This document shows, piece after piece, positions 1 to 9,691 of a stretch of DNA of 64,000 nucleotides. Below the pieces are notes generated by a model. The model was not told where the DNA came from. It saw only the letters and a program-made list of their open reading frames with translations, and did not search any database. The first letter of the stretch is position 1; each line of letters starts with the position of its first letter. Position numbers and translations under genes: made by a program. The DNA is from G963668605 sp963668605 (GTDB lineage Bacteria; Acidobacteriota; Terriglobia; Bryobacterales; Bryobacteraceae). The stretch spans positions 4,650,001-4,714,000 of the forward strand of contig OY764903.1 in NCBI GenBank assembly GCA_963668605.1, written 5' to 3'.

Positions 1-510
1 AAAGAGATCGGCACGATGGAGCAGTTGATGGTGACGCCGGTGCGGCCCATCGAACTGATGCTAGGCAAGACGCTGCCGTTCGCCTGCGTGGGACTCGTGA
101 ACATGGTGATGGTCACGCTGGCCGCGCGGTTAGTGTTTCACGTACCGATGCGAGGGCAGCCGTGGGTGCTGCTGCTTAGTACGGTGTTGTTTCTGATGAC
201 GACGCTAGGAGTGGGGCTATTCCTGAGCACGGTATCGCGAACGCAGCAGCAAGCGATGATGTTGTCGTTCTTCTTTTTTCAACCCGCGTTCATGCTGAGC
301 GGCTTCGCGTTTCCGATTCGCAATATGCCCGTGCCGGTGCAGTACCTGAGCTTTCTGAATCCAGCGCGTTACTTCATGGAAATCGCGCGCGGGATTTTTT
401 TGAAGGGCGCAGGGGTCGAGGTATTGTGGCCGCAGATGCTGGCGTTGCTGGTGTTCGGCGTGGCGATACTGGGTGGCAGCGCGCTGCGCTTCCACAAGCG
501 GCTGGATTGA
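1..510 (+). CDS. ABC-2 type transporter permease, C-terminal part (5' end outside window)
   Basis: The frame is open from the first base, so the gene starts upstream and only about 169 C-terminal residues are visible. They begin with a KEIGTMEQLMVTPVRP stretch, the cytoplasmic motif typical of ABC-2 permeases of the YhhJ/YbhR kind, followed by roughly four hydrophobic segments and a short basic tail (HKRLD). Such proteins form the membrane part of ATP-driven exporters of drugs or other hydrophobic compounds. The ATPase partner is presumably upstream. An ATG at 16 could act as a start but would remove part of the conserved motif, so I read this as a truncated view of a longer gene. Confidence 0.85.
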   Translation, partial: KEIGTMEQLMVTPVRPIELMLGKTLPFACVGLVNMVMVTLAARLVFHVPMRGQPWVLLLSTVLFLMTTLGVGLFLSTVSRTQQQAMMLSFFFFQPAFMLSGFAFPIRNMPVPVQYLSFLNPARYFMEIARGIFLKGAGVEVLWPQMLALLVFGVAILGGSALRFHKRLD

Positions 511-547
511 GCGAGCGGAACGGGCGGCGTCAGGCTGACGAAGTGCC

Positions 548-2423
548 ATCGGGTGGAGTGACCGGGATTTCGCCCGGCCACCCTCCCACACCACCGGACG
601 TGCGGTTTTCCGCATCCGGCGGTTGAACCAAAGGCGATCTAACGAGCCTCAAGATCGGTTGGAAACAAGAAGCCGTATCTCCGCAGTTTCGCGTGGCTGA
701 TGGCGGTGTTGATTACAGGATGCACCGCCATCGCCCATGCTCCGCGACTGCTGCCGACCACGCCTAAGTGCCGGTCCCGCGTGATGCCAAGCTGCCGTAA
801 CTTTCGCAGTCGTCCCCGCGTGTCGTGCCATCGCAACCAGAAACACTTCCGAATGTGCCGTCGAACCCAGCTTTCCAGGTCGCGAATCCGGGTCCGTGCT
901 TCGACCAGCCGGAAGTACCCCCACCAGCCACGCACGTAGCGGTTCCAATCGTCACGCAGTTGTTTACTGCTGCGACTTCGCCGCGCATCCCAGAGTTCGC
1001 GAACCCGGTCCTTGAATCGTTCGACACTCTCCGGTGCTATTCCGATCCGCTTCTTGCAGTCCAGTCGAAAGCCCAGGAACTTACGTTCCCAAACCCTCCC
1101 CGTTCCGCTCTTGGCGGCATTCACCTTCAACCGCAGATGCTTCTCGATCCAGCCCTGTATCGAAGCCAGCGTTCGCTCCGCCGCCGCTTGACTGCCTACG
1201 TAGATATTGCAGTCATCGGCATAGCGGCAGAAGCTGTGCTGCCTCCGCTCCAGTTCCTTATCGAGCGCGTCCAGGTAGATGTTGGCCAGCAATGGAGACA
1301 GCGGTCCGCCTTGCGGCGTTCCCTCCACGCTTTTCGTCACCACCCCGTTCACCATGCTTCCCCGCCGCAGGTATTTCCCAATCAGTTGCAACACCCGTTT
1401 GTCCCGGATCACTTCCGCGATCCGGCCTATCAGGATGTCGTGATTGACGTGGTCGAAGAACTTGGCGATGTCTAGATCCACCACCCAGTCCTTCCCTCCC
1501 TGCGCATATTGCTGTGCGGCTCGCACGGCGTCCTGTGCGCTACGCCCCGGCCGGAATCCGTAACTGTGCCCGCTGAATTGCGGATCGAAGACCGGTGTCA
1601 GCACTTGCAATAACAACTGCTGTATGAACCGGTCCTGTACCGTCGGGATGCCCAGTGTCCGCGTGCCCCCGCTTGGCTTCGGTATCTCTACACGCCTCAC
1701 GGGACTTGGAACGTAGGTCCCCTTCAGAAGTTTGTCTTTGAGGATCCACCAGTTCGCCTGAAGATGCGATTCCAGTTGCGCCGTCGTCATCCGATCGATA
1801 CCCGCCGCTCCCCGGTTGCGTTTCACCGCCGCCAGCGCTTGCGCGTAGTTCTCGTCCCGTACGGCTGTTTCCATTAACGTCTCGTACATTGCTCTCCGTC
1901 GAGAGGTTCGCAGAGCTCCGGCATCGTCTCCTCGCGTTCAGACTTCCGCGGCTGCACCGCCTGATCCGAAAGCACTCCCGGGCTCTCGCCACCGTAGTTG
2001 TGACGTCCCGCGATTCGAGTTCGCTTATTGCGCCGGCCTCCAGTTCCTCCTCTAGCTCCAATGCATTGGTCCTTCGGCCCTTCGCTCCACCGTCATTACA
2101 ACGGCTTCTTCGCTACTACGGCCTCTGCTGACTTCTCCTCCACTCTCATGCAAGAGATCTCCCCAGGTAAGGTGCAGAATCTGTCCCCTCGTGCCGACTG
2201 GCTGTACCTGATGCGTCTTGATGATCTTTGGGCTTCGCTGTTTGGCGCCAGCTTGCCGCCCGCACCCGGCCTCACTGCCAGTTCGTGTCCCTACGGTCGA
2301 GAGTTTGCTACGCGCTTCTTTCGGCTTCGCCTCGCGGCTACGCCTTGCGTTTCGCTACGGTTGCCTTCATCGGCTCCGATTGGCTCCTTTCATCCAATTA
2401 GATTCTGCCCATGCTGGGCACAC
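548..2423 (-). mobile_element. Group II intron copy 1, complete (1,876 nt)
   Basis: On the minus strand the element starts with GTGTGCCC at 2423, matching the group II 5' consensus GUGYG, and ends with CCCGAT at 548 (terminal AY). Its last ~90 nt fold as domain V (stem with a GAAAAC loop near 600-625) and domain VI (stem around 550-590). An RT/maturase gene lies between, in the domain IV position. The ends are set by comparison with copy 2 (33672-35547): identity begins and ends exactly at these bases, with three substitutions noticed in 1,876. The 5' exon is half of a REP-type palindrome. The 3' exon is unrelated to that of copy 2. The 534 nt from 1890 to 2423 are the non-coding 5' domains. 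Confidence 0.93.
639..1889 (-). CDS. ltrA: Group II intron reverse transcriptase/maturase (copy 1)
   Basis: This 416-residue protein is the multifunctional intron-encoded protein that assists splicing and copies the intron into new DNA sites. The RT domain covers about residues 15-270, with the YADD catalytic box at 223-226 and the TPQGGPLSPLLANI block just before it. The maturase (X) domain follows at about 290-390 with a W-R-Y-V-R-G-W-W-G-Y-F motif. No HNH endonuclease follows, so it is an En-minus type that must obtain its primer another way. The ATG at 1889 has GGAG eight bases upstream. It differs from copy 2 at residue 306 (Arg here, Cys there); the other two differences noticed are silent or outside the key motifs. 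Confidence 0.95.
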   Translation of the reverse strand: MYETLMETAVRDENYAQALAAVKRNRGAAGIDRMTTAQLESHLQANWWILKDKLLKGTYVPSPVRRVEIPKPSGGTRTLGIPTVQDRFIQQLLLQVLTPVFDPQFSGHSYGFRPGRSAQDAVRAAQQYAQGGKDWVVDLDIAKFFDHVNHDILIGRIAEVIRDKRVLQLIGKYLRRGSMVNGVVTKSVEGTPQGGPLSPLLANIYLDALDKELERRQHSFCRYADDCNIYVGSQAAAERTLASIQGWIEKHLRLKVNAAKSGTGRVWERKFLGFRLDCKKRIGIAPESVERFKDRVRELWDARRSRSSKQLRDDWNRYVRGWWGYFRLVEARTRIRDLESWVRRHIRKCFWLRWHDTRGRLRKLRQLGITRDRHLGVVGSSRGAWAMAVHPVINTAISHAKLRRYGFLFPTDLEAR

Positions 2424-2500
2424 GCCTCCGGTCACTCTCGTTCCCGGCACCGTTGGGTGTTGCGCTTCGCGGCCGTGTTCGTTCAACGAGCCTGAGGCTG
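2424..2500. repeat. REP-type palindrome, one arm degenerate, at the intron 5' exon
   Basis: Bases 2424-2455 carry the left arm of the window's REP-type repeat (GCCTCCGGTC ... GGCACCGTTG), directly against the 5' end of intron copy 1. The spacer resembles that of the repeat at 15163 (TTGGRTGTTGCGC ... GTTCAACG), but the second arm after about 2485 is largely lost. It lies just downstream of the sulfatase stop codon. Confidence 0.7.
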
Positions 2501-2519
2501 GAATGAGCGCACGGGACGG

Positions 2520-3920
2520 CTATGACGAAAACATCCGCTCTACCGTCGAGCGCAGTTCACGCACGATGCCGCTGTTGCCTGAGTCGTCGACGCGGTTTTC
2601 AAATTCGCCCGGATCCTTTTCGACGTCGAACAACTCGCACCGGTCCCAACTCAGATAGTTGAACTTCCAACGGCCGGTCCGGACCATCAGAATCGGCGGT
2701 TTACCGACAAAGCGGTCGTCCTTCGTAAATACGTTGCGGCAGAAGTAGTATTCCGAATACGCAAATTCCCGTGGCGTGAAGCGCTTGCCGCGCAGCAGTG
2801 GCGCGAGGCTGCGTCCGGCGATGCCGCGCGGCGGGTCGAAGCCGCAGAGTTCCGCGAGAGTGGGAAAAAGGTCCACGTGCTCGACCATCTCAGTGGCCTG
2901 CGCGCCGGCGCGGATTTCGTTGGGAGCGCTGATTATCAGGGGCACGTTGACGGACTGCTCGTACATGTTGTGCTTGGTCCACATACGGTGCGCCCCGGCC
3001 ATCTCGCCGTGGTCGGACGTGTACATGACGATCGTGTCCCGCTCAAGCCCGAGTTCCCGCAGCGTATTGTAAACACGGCCGACGCACGCGTCCATTTGCG
3101 AAATGTTGCCATAGTAGCCGCACAAAGACTGTCTGAGCTGATCGTCGGTTTGAGCGTACCAGCCCCGCTCGCGGGCCCGAATCAGATGACCGGGGAAGCC
3201 AGCCTCGAGTTCGTGGCTGGAGCGGCGCGGGAGCGTCAGGCGTTTCGGATCGTACGAGTCAAAGTAGCGCGCCTGGGGTACCAGGGGGGTGTGCGGCATG
3301 ATGAACGATGCCCACAGGCAGAACGGCCGGTCGCGGTTCTCGCGCAGGAACTTCACGGACTCGCCGGCGACCCAACTGTCCTGGAAGAATCGGTCGGGCA
3401 GCGATGATGGACGGCCTTCGACGGCTTCGGCTCCGCCCCGGTCGCTCCGAAGCTTCTGGCGATCTTCGGCGCTCAAGGTGGCGATGAAGTCGCCTTCATT
3501 CAGCCGGTGATCGAAGCCGTGGCGCCGTTTTTCGTCCACGAAGTGCATTTTCCCGATCGCCCCGGTGGCGTATCCGCGCTCCTTGAAGAAGTGGGCCACG
3601 GTGCGGGCATCTTCCGGCAGCGCGTCCTGGAGAATGCGTGCGCCGTGCGTATGCGGATACACGCCCGTGATGATCGACCCGCGCGCCGGAACGCAAACCG
3701 GCGACTGGCAATAGGCATGATTGAATCGAGTCCCGGACGCGGCGATAGCGTCGATGTTCGGCGTCTTGACTTCCCGGCTGCCGTAGCAGCCCGCCGCGCG
3801 CGTTTGATGCTGGTCCGAACAAATGAAGAGCACGTTTGGAGGACGCCGCTTCGGCGCTGCGGCGGCCAGCAGTGGGGACGCCGCCGCCGCGAGAAAAGAT
3901 TGTCTGGTGTAACGTTTCAT
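2520..3920 (-). CDS. Secreted sulfatase, type I
   Basis: A 466-residue sulfatase of the alkaline phosphatase superfamily, expected to hydrolyse sulfate esters outside the cytoplasm. The N-terminus is MKRYTRQSFLAAAASPLLAA, a signal peptide of twin-arginine-like or Sec form. Metal ligands appear in PNVLFICSDQH (about residues 28-38). The formylglycine motif C-V-P-A-R is at 76-80, followed by G-S-I-I-T-G. A second metal site sits in YTSDHGEMAGAH. The C-terminal CELFDVEKDPGEFEN block is typical of the family. I chose the ATG at 3920 because the signal peptide starts there; an in-frame GTG at 3938 would add six residues. Its substrate cannot be told from sequence. The receptor at 4024-7290 lies directly upstream on the same strand, 103 bases away, and is a plausible partner. 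Confidence 0.92.
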   Translation of the reverse strand: MKRYTRQSFLAAAASPLLAAAAPKRRPPNVLFICSDQHQTRAAGCYGSREVKTPNIDAIAASGTRFNHAYCQSPVCVPARGSIITGVYPHTHGARILQDALPEDARTVAHFFKERGYATGAIGKMHFVDEKRRHGFDHRLNEGDFIATLSAEDRQKLRSDRGGAEAVEGRPSSLPDRFFQDSWVAGESVKFLRENRDRPFCLWASFIMPHTPLVPQARYFDSYDPKRLTLPRRSSHELEAGFPGHLIRARERGWYAQTDDQLRQSLCGYYGNISQMDACVGRVYNTLRELGLERDTIVMYTSDHGEMAGAHRMWTKHNMYEQSVNVPLIISAPNEIRAGAQATEMVEHVDLFPTLAELCGFDPPRGIAGRSLAPLLRGKRFTPREFAYSEYYFCRNVFTKDDRFVGKPPILMVRTGRWKFNYLSWDRCELFDVEKDPGEFENRVDDSGNSGIVRELRSTVERMFSS

Positions 3921-4023
3921 ATTGGTTCGTTTCGGCACCGGGTCGAGGCGCGCTTTCTAATTCTCTAACAGTTTGCGGTGCGCGCGGAGTCCGCCTGCCG
4001 GCGCGAGTGAAGCTATTAGGCGC

Positions 4024-7000
4024 TTAGAACGCTATCCTCAGTCCCAACTGTACCGCCCGCGAAGCGCGCGCGCTGCTGATGACCCCGAAGCCGGGGCCGC
4101 CGAGCGTTCCACCAGGCAACCCGAAGTTCGCGTGGTTGAGCAGGTTGTAGGCCTCCCCGCGGAACTCTGCCTTCAAGCGCTCGGTGATCGAAAAATTCTT
4201 TAGCAGCGACAGATCGAAACTGACGATCCCCGGACCGCGCAGCACCGAGCGCGGCGATGTACCGAAGCGATACTGCGCCGGCGCACGAAACGCATCCGTG
4301 TTGAACCAGCGCGCGTTGCTGCGTCCGCTATCGAGCGCCGGGTCGGCGATCAAATCCGGACGCAGTCCGCCCGCCGGGAATGCGTTCGTGGTATCCGTCA
4401 GGTTCGTCACAGTGAACGGAGGTCCGGCCTGAAAATTCGCCAGCAGTCCCGTCTTCCAACCGCCCAGCAGCTTGTCCACAATCGATTTGCCGCGCAGGAA
4501 CGGTAGTTCGTACACCGCGCTCACTACCGCGCGATGGCGCACGTCATTACCGCTGAGGGATTTGTCGAGAGGCCGGTTATAGGCATCCATATAGCTGCCA
4601 GGATTGCCGTATTCGTTGTACGCCGCCACGTCGTCGATGAACTTCGAGAACGTATAGTGAGTCAGCAGGCTCAGTCCGCGTGCGTAGCGCTTTTCCAGCT
4701 TGACGAATCCCGCGTGATAGCTGGAGTTCCCCGCCGGCGGGTTGATCACCAGTACGTTGGTGAACTGCGGGAACGGGCGCCGCAGTTGCGCATTGCCGGC
4801 TCCCATCTGGTCGGGCGGCACCTGGTTTATGGTCAAATCGTTGCCTGTGAGATGGTGGCTCAGGTTGGCCAGATAGCTGGCTTCCACCAATACGCCGCGG
4901 GTGATCTCGCGCTGCAGGTTCACGTTGTACTGGATCGATGACGGAGTCGGCCGATTGCGTTCGAAGAAGGTGGCTGTGGTCTGCGGGCTCTTGCCTACCG
5001 CCACGGCGCCGAAACCCGCGCCTAACTGGTCGAGCGTTGGCCGCGTGTAGGCGGGGAAGCCCTCGCGCAGCCGCATGGCCGAGTTGATGCCCGGCTGAGT
5101 CGCGATGAAGCTGGCGTTGGTCGAGAAGCCGAGTGACGCAGCCGTCGCCACAATGTTGCTCACCGTTGGTCCGTAGAACAGACCGGCTCCGCCGCGGATC
5201 ACCGTTTTGCCGGCGGCGTCGGCGCGCCACGCGAATCCGAAGCGCGGTCCGAAATTGTTCGAGTCCATGTCATAGGCACTACGCGGCACTCCGTTGCTGC
5301 CGGCGAATGTGATCACTCCAGCGGTTCCCGACACCGGATTGATGGCGCGCGTGTCGAACGCGTTCATGCGATCGTCGTCCACGGTGCGCGGGACCTCGGC
5401 TTCCCAACGCAGGCCCAGGTTAAGCGTCAGCCGGTCGCTGATGCGCCAATCGTCCTGGATGTACGATGCCCAATAACCGGCGTGCGAAGCGATGATGTCC
5501 GGACGCACAATGCTCGCCGAGTTCGCCTCGCCCAGAAGGAAGCTCGCGAACGCGATGCCGGTATTGCTCGCTCCGGGCAGGCCGGTGATCTGCGGGGTGA
5601 AAGCGAATTGCCCGGACGACGATGTGTCGGTATCGTCCCGGTTAGATCCGCGCCGGTACTCGACGCCGAACTTGAGGGCATGTGAGCCGCGGTACCAGGC
5701 CAGTGAGTCCTGCACCTGCGTGTCATCAATCGGCGTCTGTAAGCGGAACGGGTTGTTGCCGAGTCCCGCGATGCCGGTGATACCGACAATCGGAAACGAC
5801 GCGTCGGACACACCTTTCAGACCCAGTTTTCCCGCAAGGTTCGTGCCCGTGGCGGCGCGCTGCTGGATGTTCTTCCTGCGAATGTGCCCAAAGCGCACAT
5901 CGTTCACCAGGTTAGGACGAAAGATGTGGGTCCACGCCCCGAGTATGTTCTGCGAACGCCCTTGCGCCATGGTTGCCAACGGATCGGAGTCGGGAATGCC
6001 AAAGACCCCGGAGTTCTCCGTCTGGTTGTCATTGATGTAATAGCGCACCATCAGTTGGTCGCTTGGACGGAACTGGTGGTCCAGGCGCCCGATGACGATG
6101 TTTCTATTGAACGAGGGGTGGGTATTGGCCCCGAAATTGTTGGCGCCAGTGATCAACCCCGTGCGGTTGGGATTCGGCCAGTACGCGGTCATCGCCTTCG
6201 CCACCGAGTCCAGCCGGTTCGCCGGAATCGCGTTGCCGGGGAAGGGCTGCCGTGTGGCGCCGGAACCGGTGACCGGATCGTAGATCAGTATCGTGCGTCC
6301 CGCCGCATCACGTGTGCCGGAGAAGTCCCCGGAGCGCTGCGCAGCGTCGGGCATCGTCTGGATCGACGTACCACCCGTCACCTGCCGCGTGCCCTCCCAA
6401 CTGGTGAAGAAGTGCGTTTTGTTCTTGCGGACGGGTCCGCCGAAAGATCCGCCGAACTGGTTCAGCCGCAGCGGCGCTTTGGTTGCGGAAAAGAAATTGC
6501 GCGCGTCGAGGGCGTCGTTGCGCAGGTACTCGAAGACACTCCCGTGGTACTCGTTGCTTCCCGATTTTGTGGACAGCGTAATGATCCCGCCGGTGGAATG
6601 ACCGTGCTCGGCCGCGTAGTTGTTGCTGATCACGCGAAATTCCTGCATGGCGTCCATGGGCAGGCTGTTCTGCTGCTGCGGCACCGCCAGGCCCACTACG
6701 TTGGTAGCATTTCCTCCGTCCAGCGAATAGTTCTGATTCCGGGCGCGCCCGCCGCCTACGCTGAAGATCGGAATATTCTCCCCACCCGAACCGGAGTCCA
6801 TGACTACCGCGCCAGGCGAAAGCGCGATCAACGCCGTGGCCGCGCGATTTGGCAGCGGCATCCCTTCGATCATGCCCCGCTCTACGAGTTGCGCCACGCT
6901 GGATGACTGCGACTCCACAACCGGCGCGGTTGCCGCTACGTTTACAGTCTCGGTCAGGCTGCCTAACTGCAGCACGAGGTCCACCTGTACGACGGCGCTC

Positions 7001-7290
7001 ACCTGCAGCGCCACTCCGGGCCGGACGGTGCGCTGGAATCCAGAGGCTTCCACCTCTACACGGTATGTGCCGGGAGAGAGCGACCCAATGTGATACAAGC
7101 CGATTTCATTGGAGACGCTTTCATACTTCACGCCCGAATCCTCGCTCACCGCCACTACTTTCGCCGCTGGAACGGCCGCATTGCTAGCGTCCGTCAGGCG
7201 TCCGGTGATCGTGCTGGTGACCGTTTGTCCCCACGCTCCGGCCGCGATCGACAAGGCAACCAGTCCAACCCGGTAAATCTGTCTGCGCAT
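4024..7290 (-). CDS. TonB-dependent receptor-like outer-membrane protein with N-terminal Cna-B domain (1)
   Basis: A 1,088-residue outer-membrane protein of the Oar/acidobacterial type. A Sec signal peptide (MRRQIYRVGLVALSIAAGAWG) is followed by a carboxypeptidase-regulatory-like beta-sandwich (about 24-105), a plug region with SGGIITLSTKSGSNEYHGSV near 230-250, and a long beta-barrel ending in VQLGLRIAF with the terminal aromatic residue expected of a barrel. The start at 7290 is chosen because AGGGGG lies just upstream and the signal peptide begins there; an upstream in-frame start at 7332 would put 14 hydrophilic residues ahead of it. Such proteins probably import oligosaccharides or other large ligands, but this one's ligand is unknown. 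The sulfatase at 2520-3920 follows on the same strand. Confidence 0.9.
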   Translation of the reverse strand: MRRQIYRVGLVALSIAAGAWGQTVTSTITGRLTDASNAAVPAAKVVAVSEDSGVKYESVSNEIGLYHIGSLSPGTYRVEVEASGFQRTVRPGVALQVSAVVQVDLVLQLGSLTETVNVAATAPVVESQSSSVAQLVERGMIEGMPLPNRAATALIALSPGAVVMDSGSGGENIPIFSVGGGRARNQNYSLDGGNATNVVGLAVPQQQNSLPMDAMQEFRVISNNYAAEHGHSTGGIITLSTKSGSNEYHGSVFEYLRNDALDARNFFSATKAPLRLNQFGGSFGGPVRKNKTHFFTSWEGTRQVTGGTSIQTMPDAAQRSGDFSGTRDAAGRTILIYDPVTGSGATRQPFPGNAIPANRLDSVAKAMTAYWPNPNRTGLITGANNFGANTHPSFNRNIVIGRLDHQFRPSDQLMVRYYINDNQTENSGVFGIPDSDPLATMAQGRSQNILGAWTHIFRPNLVNDVRFGHIRRKNIQQRAATGTNLAGKLGLKGVSDASFPIVGITGIAGLGNNPFRLQTPIDDTQVQDSLAWYRGSHALKFGVEYRRGSNRDDTDTSSSGQFAFTPQITGLPGASNTGIAFASFLLGEANSASIVRPDIIASHAGYWASYIQDDWRISDRLTLNLGLRWEAEVPRTVDDDRMNAFDTRAINPVSGTAGVITFAGSNGVPRSAYDMDSNNFGPRFGFAWRADAAGKTVIRGGAGLFYGPTVSNIVATAASLGFSTNASFIATQPGINSAMRLREGFPAYTRPTLDQLGAGFGAVAVGKSPQTTATFFERNRPTPSSIQYNVNLQREITRGVLVEASYLANLSHHLTGNDLTINQVPPDQMGAGNAQLRRPFPQFTNVLVINPPAGNSSYHAGFVKLEKRYARGLSLLTHYTFSKFIDDVAAYNEYGNPGSYMDAYNRPLDKSLSGNDVRHRAVVSAVYELPFLRGKSIVDKLLGGWKTGLLANFQAGPPFTVTNLTDTTNAFPAGGLRPDLIADPALDSGRSNARWFNTDAFRAPAQYRFGTSPRSVLRGPGIVSFDLSLLKNFSITERLKAEFRGEAYNLLNHANFGLPGGTLGGPGFGVISSARASRAVQLGLRIAF

Positions 7291-7502
7291 GATTCCCCCT
7301 ATGCATCTGGGATTCCCGGCTTGGGACCCCATTGGGCGGCAGTATACTCCAGATCAAGCAAAGTTTCTGGTCTAGATTCCAGCCCAAATGATGGTCTTGT
7401 CCGTCAGCCAGCATCCGGCGCCGCCAGAGGTGGCAACTCCATACGTGCACAGCCTCTGCCACCAGAGGGACGAGTTGGCCGGGTTCAACCTGAAGCCGAG
7501 GT

Positions 7503-8699
7503 TCAGCGCTCCCGGGTCAGAATCAGTCCTGTATGTGCTTTGACGGAGAATGGCGCTTTGATGGTGCGATCTTCGCCCCAGGAACGGTAGCGCTCTCCAG
7601 TCGCGACGGGCGCAACCTCCAGTGAATCATTCACGCCGGGGTTGACGACAATCAGGCCACCGGTAAACGCGCGGTACCAGACGCCGGTTCCAGCGATCTC
7701 TTTCATGCCGCTGGTCGCATTCCCGAGCGGCGCGTCATACTCGGCGAAGTACTCAGCGGCGTTGCTCTTGGGCTTGTCATCCTTGATCGTGTCGAAGTTG
7801 AAGTAACTGCGCGGACCGGCGGCAAGCAGATAAGAGGCCAGTGCGAAGCGGCGCCACTGCGGCACTAATTCTTTCGCGCCAGGTTCATTCGCGGAGGTGT
7901 TACCGTCGCTCCAGCACTTAGTCCACCAGAAGCCGTACAAGCCGCGTTTGTCGATGTCCTGGATCATGCGCACGTCCTTGTTCCAGTTGTCGAGCGACGG
8001 CCACGCCGCGAGCGGCGACTTCGCCGCGCGCCAGATGGATTCCGACATCGCTCCTTGGACGTATTCGAGCAAAACGCGTGGGCTGTCCCGCTCCGGTTCG
8101 CGCCAGTAGCGGGTCCCGGGGCCGAGACCATTCAAAAAGATCAGTTTGCCTTTGGGCAGCGCGGCGACCGTGGCTTCCAGCATCTTCCGTTCCGCGGCCA
8201 GCCATTCTGAAGCGGTATAAGGCTGCTTCGTGGCCGGATTGAGCGGTTTTGTGTGGAGGTACTCGCTATCCACCGGGGCGGTGCCCAAACTGTCGACGAA
8301 CAGGCCGTCGAAGTCCGAGTCCATCAGGCGCCGGACCATAGTGCGCTGGTAGTCGAGCCAGCGCGGGTTGTCGGGTACGATCAGCCAGTTGGCGAAATCC
8401 CGCGCTTTCGGGACCTCGCCGTTGCTGTCGCGCACGAGAGCTTCCGGGGGGAGTTTCTCCATGACATCGCGCGTGACGTAGGGACCGAGGCTGTACTTGA
8501 TGACCTTGCACTGCGGATTGCCTTCGTGAAACGGTCCGGGCGACAGGTGGCCGTAGATGATCGGGAACTTTCGAGCCACCTCGCGGGGATCCTGTTCCCC
8601 GATATTCCGCCAAGCTGGAGCGAAGAGGCGAAGATGAACCTCCTGGCCCGAAACACAGAAGGCCAAGAGGAGTAGAAGAGCGGAAACACGCTGACACAT
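7503..8699 (-). CDS. Putative secreted glycoside-hydrolase-like TIM-barrel protein
   Basis: A 398-residue secreted protein starting MCQRVSALLLLLAFCVSGQ, a Sec signal peptide. The body reads like a glycosidase barrel: a repeated pattern of beta-strand ends with acidic residues, including DFDGLFVDSLG near 160 and KLIFLNGLG near 215, as in the putative glycoside hydrolases related to GH-like families of unknown substrate. A small beta-rich C-terminal domain follows (WYRAFTGGLIVVNPG onward). The ATG at 8699 is preferred; a GTG three codons upstream is possible, and a longer frame to 8804 runs through non-coding-looking sequence. The fold assignment is inference from pattern, and no substrate is claimed. 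Confidence 0.6.
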   Translation of the reverse strand: MCQRVSALLLLLAFCVSGQEVHLRLFAPAWRNIGEQDPREVARKFPIIYGHLSPGPFHEGNPQCKVIKYSLGPYVTRDVMEKLPPEALVRDSNGEVPKARDFANWLIVPDNPRWLDYQRTMVRRLMDSDFDGLFVDSLGTAPVDSEYLHTKPLNPATKQPYTASEWLAAERKMLEATVAALPKGKLIFLNGLGPGTRYWREPERDSPRVLLEYVQGAMSESIWRAAKSPLAAWPSLDNWNKDVRMIQDIDKRGLYGFWWTKCWSDGNTSANEPGAKELVPQWRRFALASYLLAAGPRSYFNFDTIKDDKPKSNAAEYFAEYDAPLGNATSGMKEIAGTGVWYRAFTGGLIVVNPGVNDSLEVAPVATGERYRSWGEDRTIKAPFSVKAHTGLILTRER

Positions 8700-8855
8700 G
8701 ATCTTCACGCTAACATTTGGCCGCGCAGACTGGGCGACCTGGGGTCGCCCGCGGACGAGGCGTCCGCCCTCCGGTTTGCCAAGAGCGAATTCGCAGGAGG
8801 GCATCGGTTAAGGAAATCCGCATATAATTGCGATGAAAGGCGGACCATCCCAAAA

Positions 8856-9620
8856 ATGCTAGTCAACAAAGTGAAGCGCGCACTGCGCGATGGCAAGGTG
8901 CAACTGGGCACATCCTATGGACTGCTGCGCAGCAGCGACGTCGCGAGAGCGCTTGCAGCCGCAGGATTCGATTGGGCGTTCATCGACACGGAGCACGGTG
9001 GATTCGGGATTGAGACGATCCAGGACGTGTGCCGCTCAGCGAACGTGAGCGGGTTGTGCCCGATTGTGCGCGTGGCCGATCTGCAATATTCGCTGATCGC
9101 GCGCGCGCTCGATTGCGGCGGACAGGGCGTAATCTTTCCGCGCGTCGAGTCGGTCGAGTTGCTGGAAAAGGCGGTGAGCTGGACGAAGTTTCCACCGGAA
9201 GGGATTCGCGGATTCGGACTCACGCCGCTGCAGGTGGATTTCGAGGCGGTGAGCATATCGCAGATCTCGGAGCACATGAACGCGAACATCATGGTCGTGC
9301 TGCAGATCGAGACGAAAAAAGCGGTGGAAATGCGCGACGAACTGCTCGCGGTGCCGGGCATCGACGCGGTGATGGTGGGTCCGGTGGACCTATCAATTTC
9401 GTTGGGCGTACCGGGCGACTTCATGCACCCGAAGATGGTGGAGGCGATGGAGCAGATCCGCGACAGTTGCGTGAAGCACGGCGTGGCGCCGGGCACGCAG
9501 ACGCGCAACGTGGAGTTGGCGAAGTTCTGGCGCGAGCGCGGGATGCTGTTTCTGGGGTGCGGCAGTGAGGTGGCGTTCCTGGTGGAAAAAGGCAAAGAAG
9601 TGGTGGGTAAGCTGCGCTAG
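8856..9620 (+). CDS. HpcH/HpaI family aldolase
   Basis: A 254-residue class II, metal-dependent aldolase. Family members cleave 4-hydroxy-2-oxo acids to pyruvate or a related ketoacid plus an aldehyde. Visible family motifs are FIDTEHGGF (about 42-50), IFPRVESVE (near 92), the metal-ligand Glu in LQIETKKAVE (near 150) and the Asp in GPVDLSISLG (near 175). Full length compared with 250-270 for the family. Close relatives act on 2-keto-3-deoxy-rhamnonate or fuconate, or on 4-hydroxy-2-oxoheptanedioate; the sequence alone does not choose between them. It faces the same way as the Gfo/Idh/MocA and MFS genes that follow, with a 71-base gap, so a sugar-acid pathway is plausible. Confidence 0.9.
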   Translation: MLVNKVKRALRDGKVQLGTSYGLLRSSDVARALAAAGFDWAFIDTEHGGFGIETIQDVCRSANVSGLCPIVRVADLQYSLIARALDCGGQGVIFPRVESVELLEKAVSWTKFPPEGIRGFGLTPLQVDFEAVSISQISEHMNANIMVVLQIETKKAVEMRDELLAVPGIDAVMVGPVDLSISLGVPGDFMHPKMVEAMEQIRDSCVKHGVAPGTQTRNVELAKFWRERGMLFLGCGSEVAFLVEKGKEVVGKLR

Positions 9621-9691
9621 CGGACCGGCGCACAGTCACAGTGATAGGCTAGATAGGACGCTCTTATTTTAACTGAAGGAGAATTGTCTTT

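Noticed and set aside
825..1475. 216-codon plus-strand frame inside the intron
   Set aside because: Antisense to the RT gene; identical frame in copy 2 simply reflects the duplicated intron.
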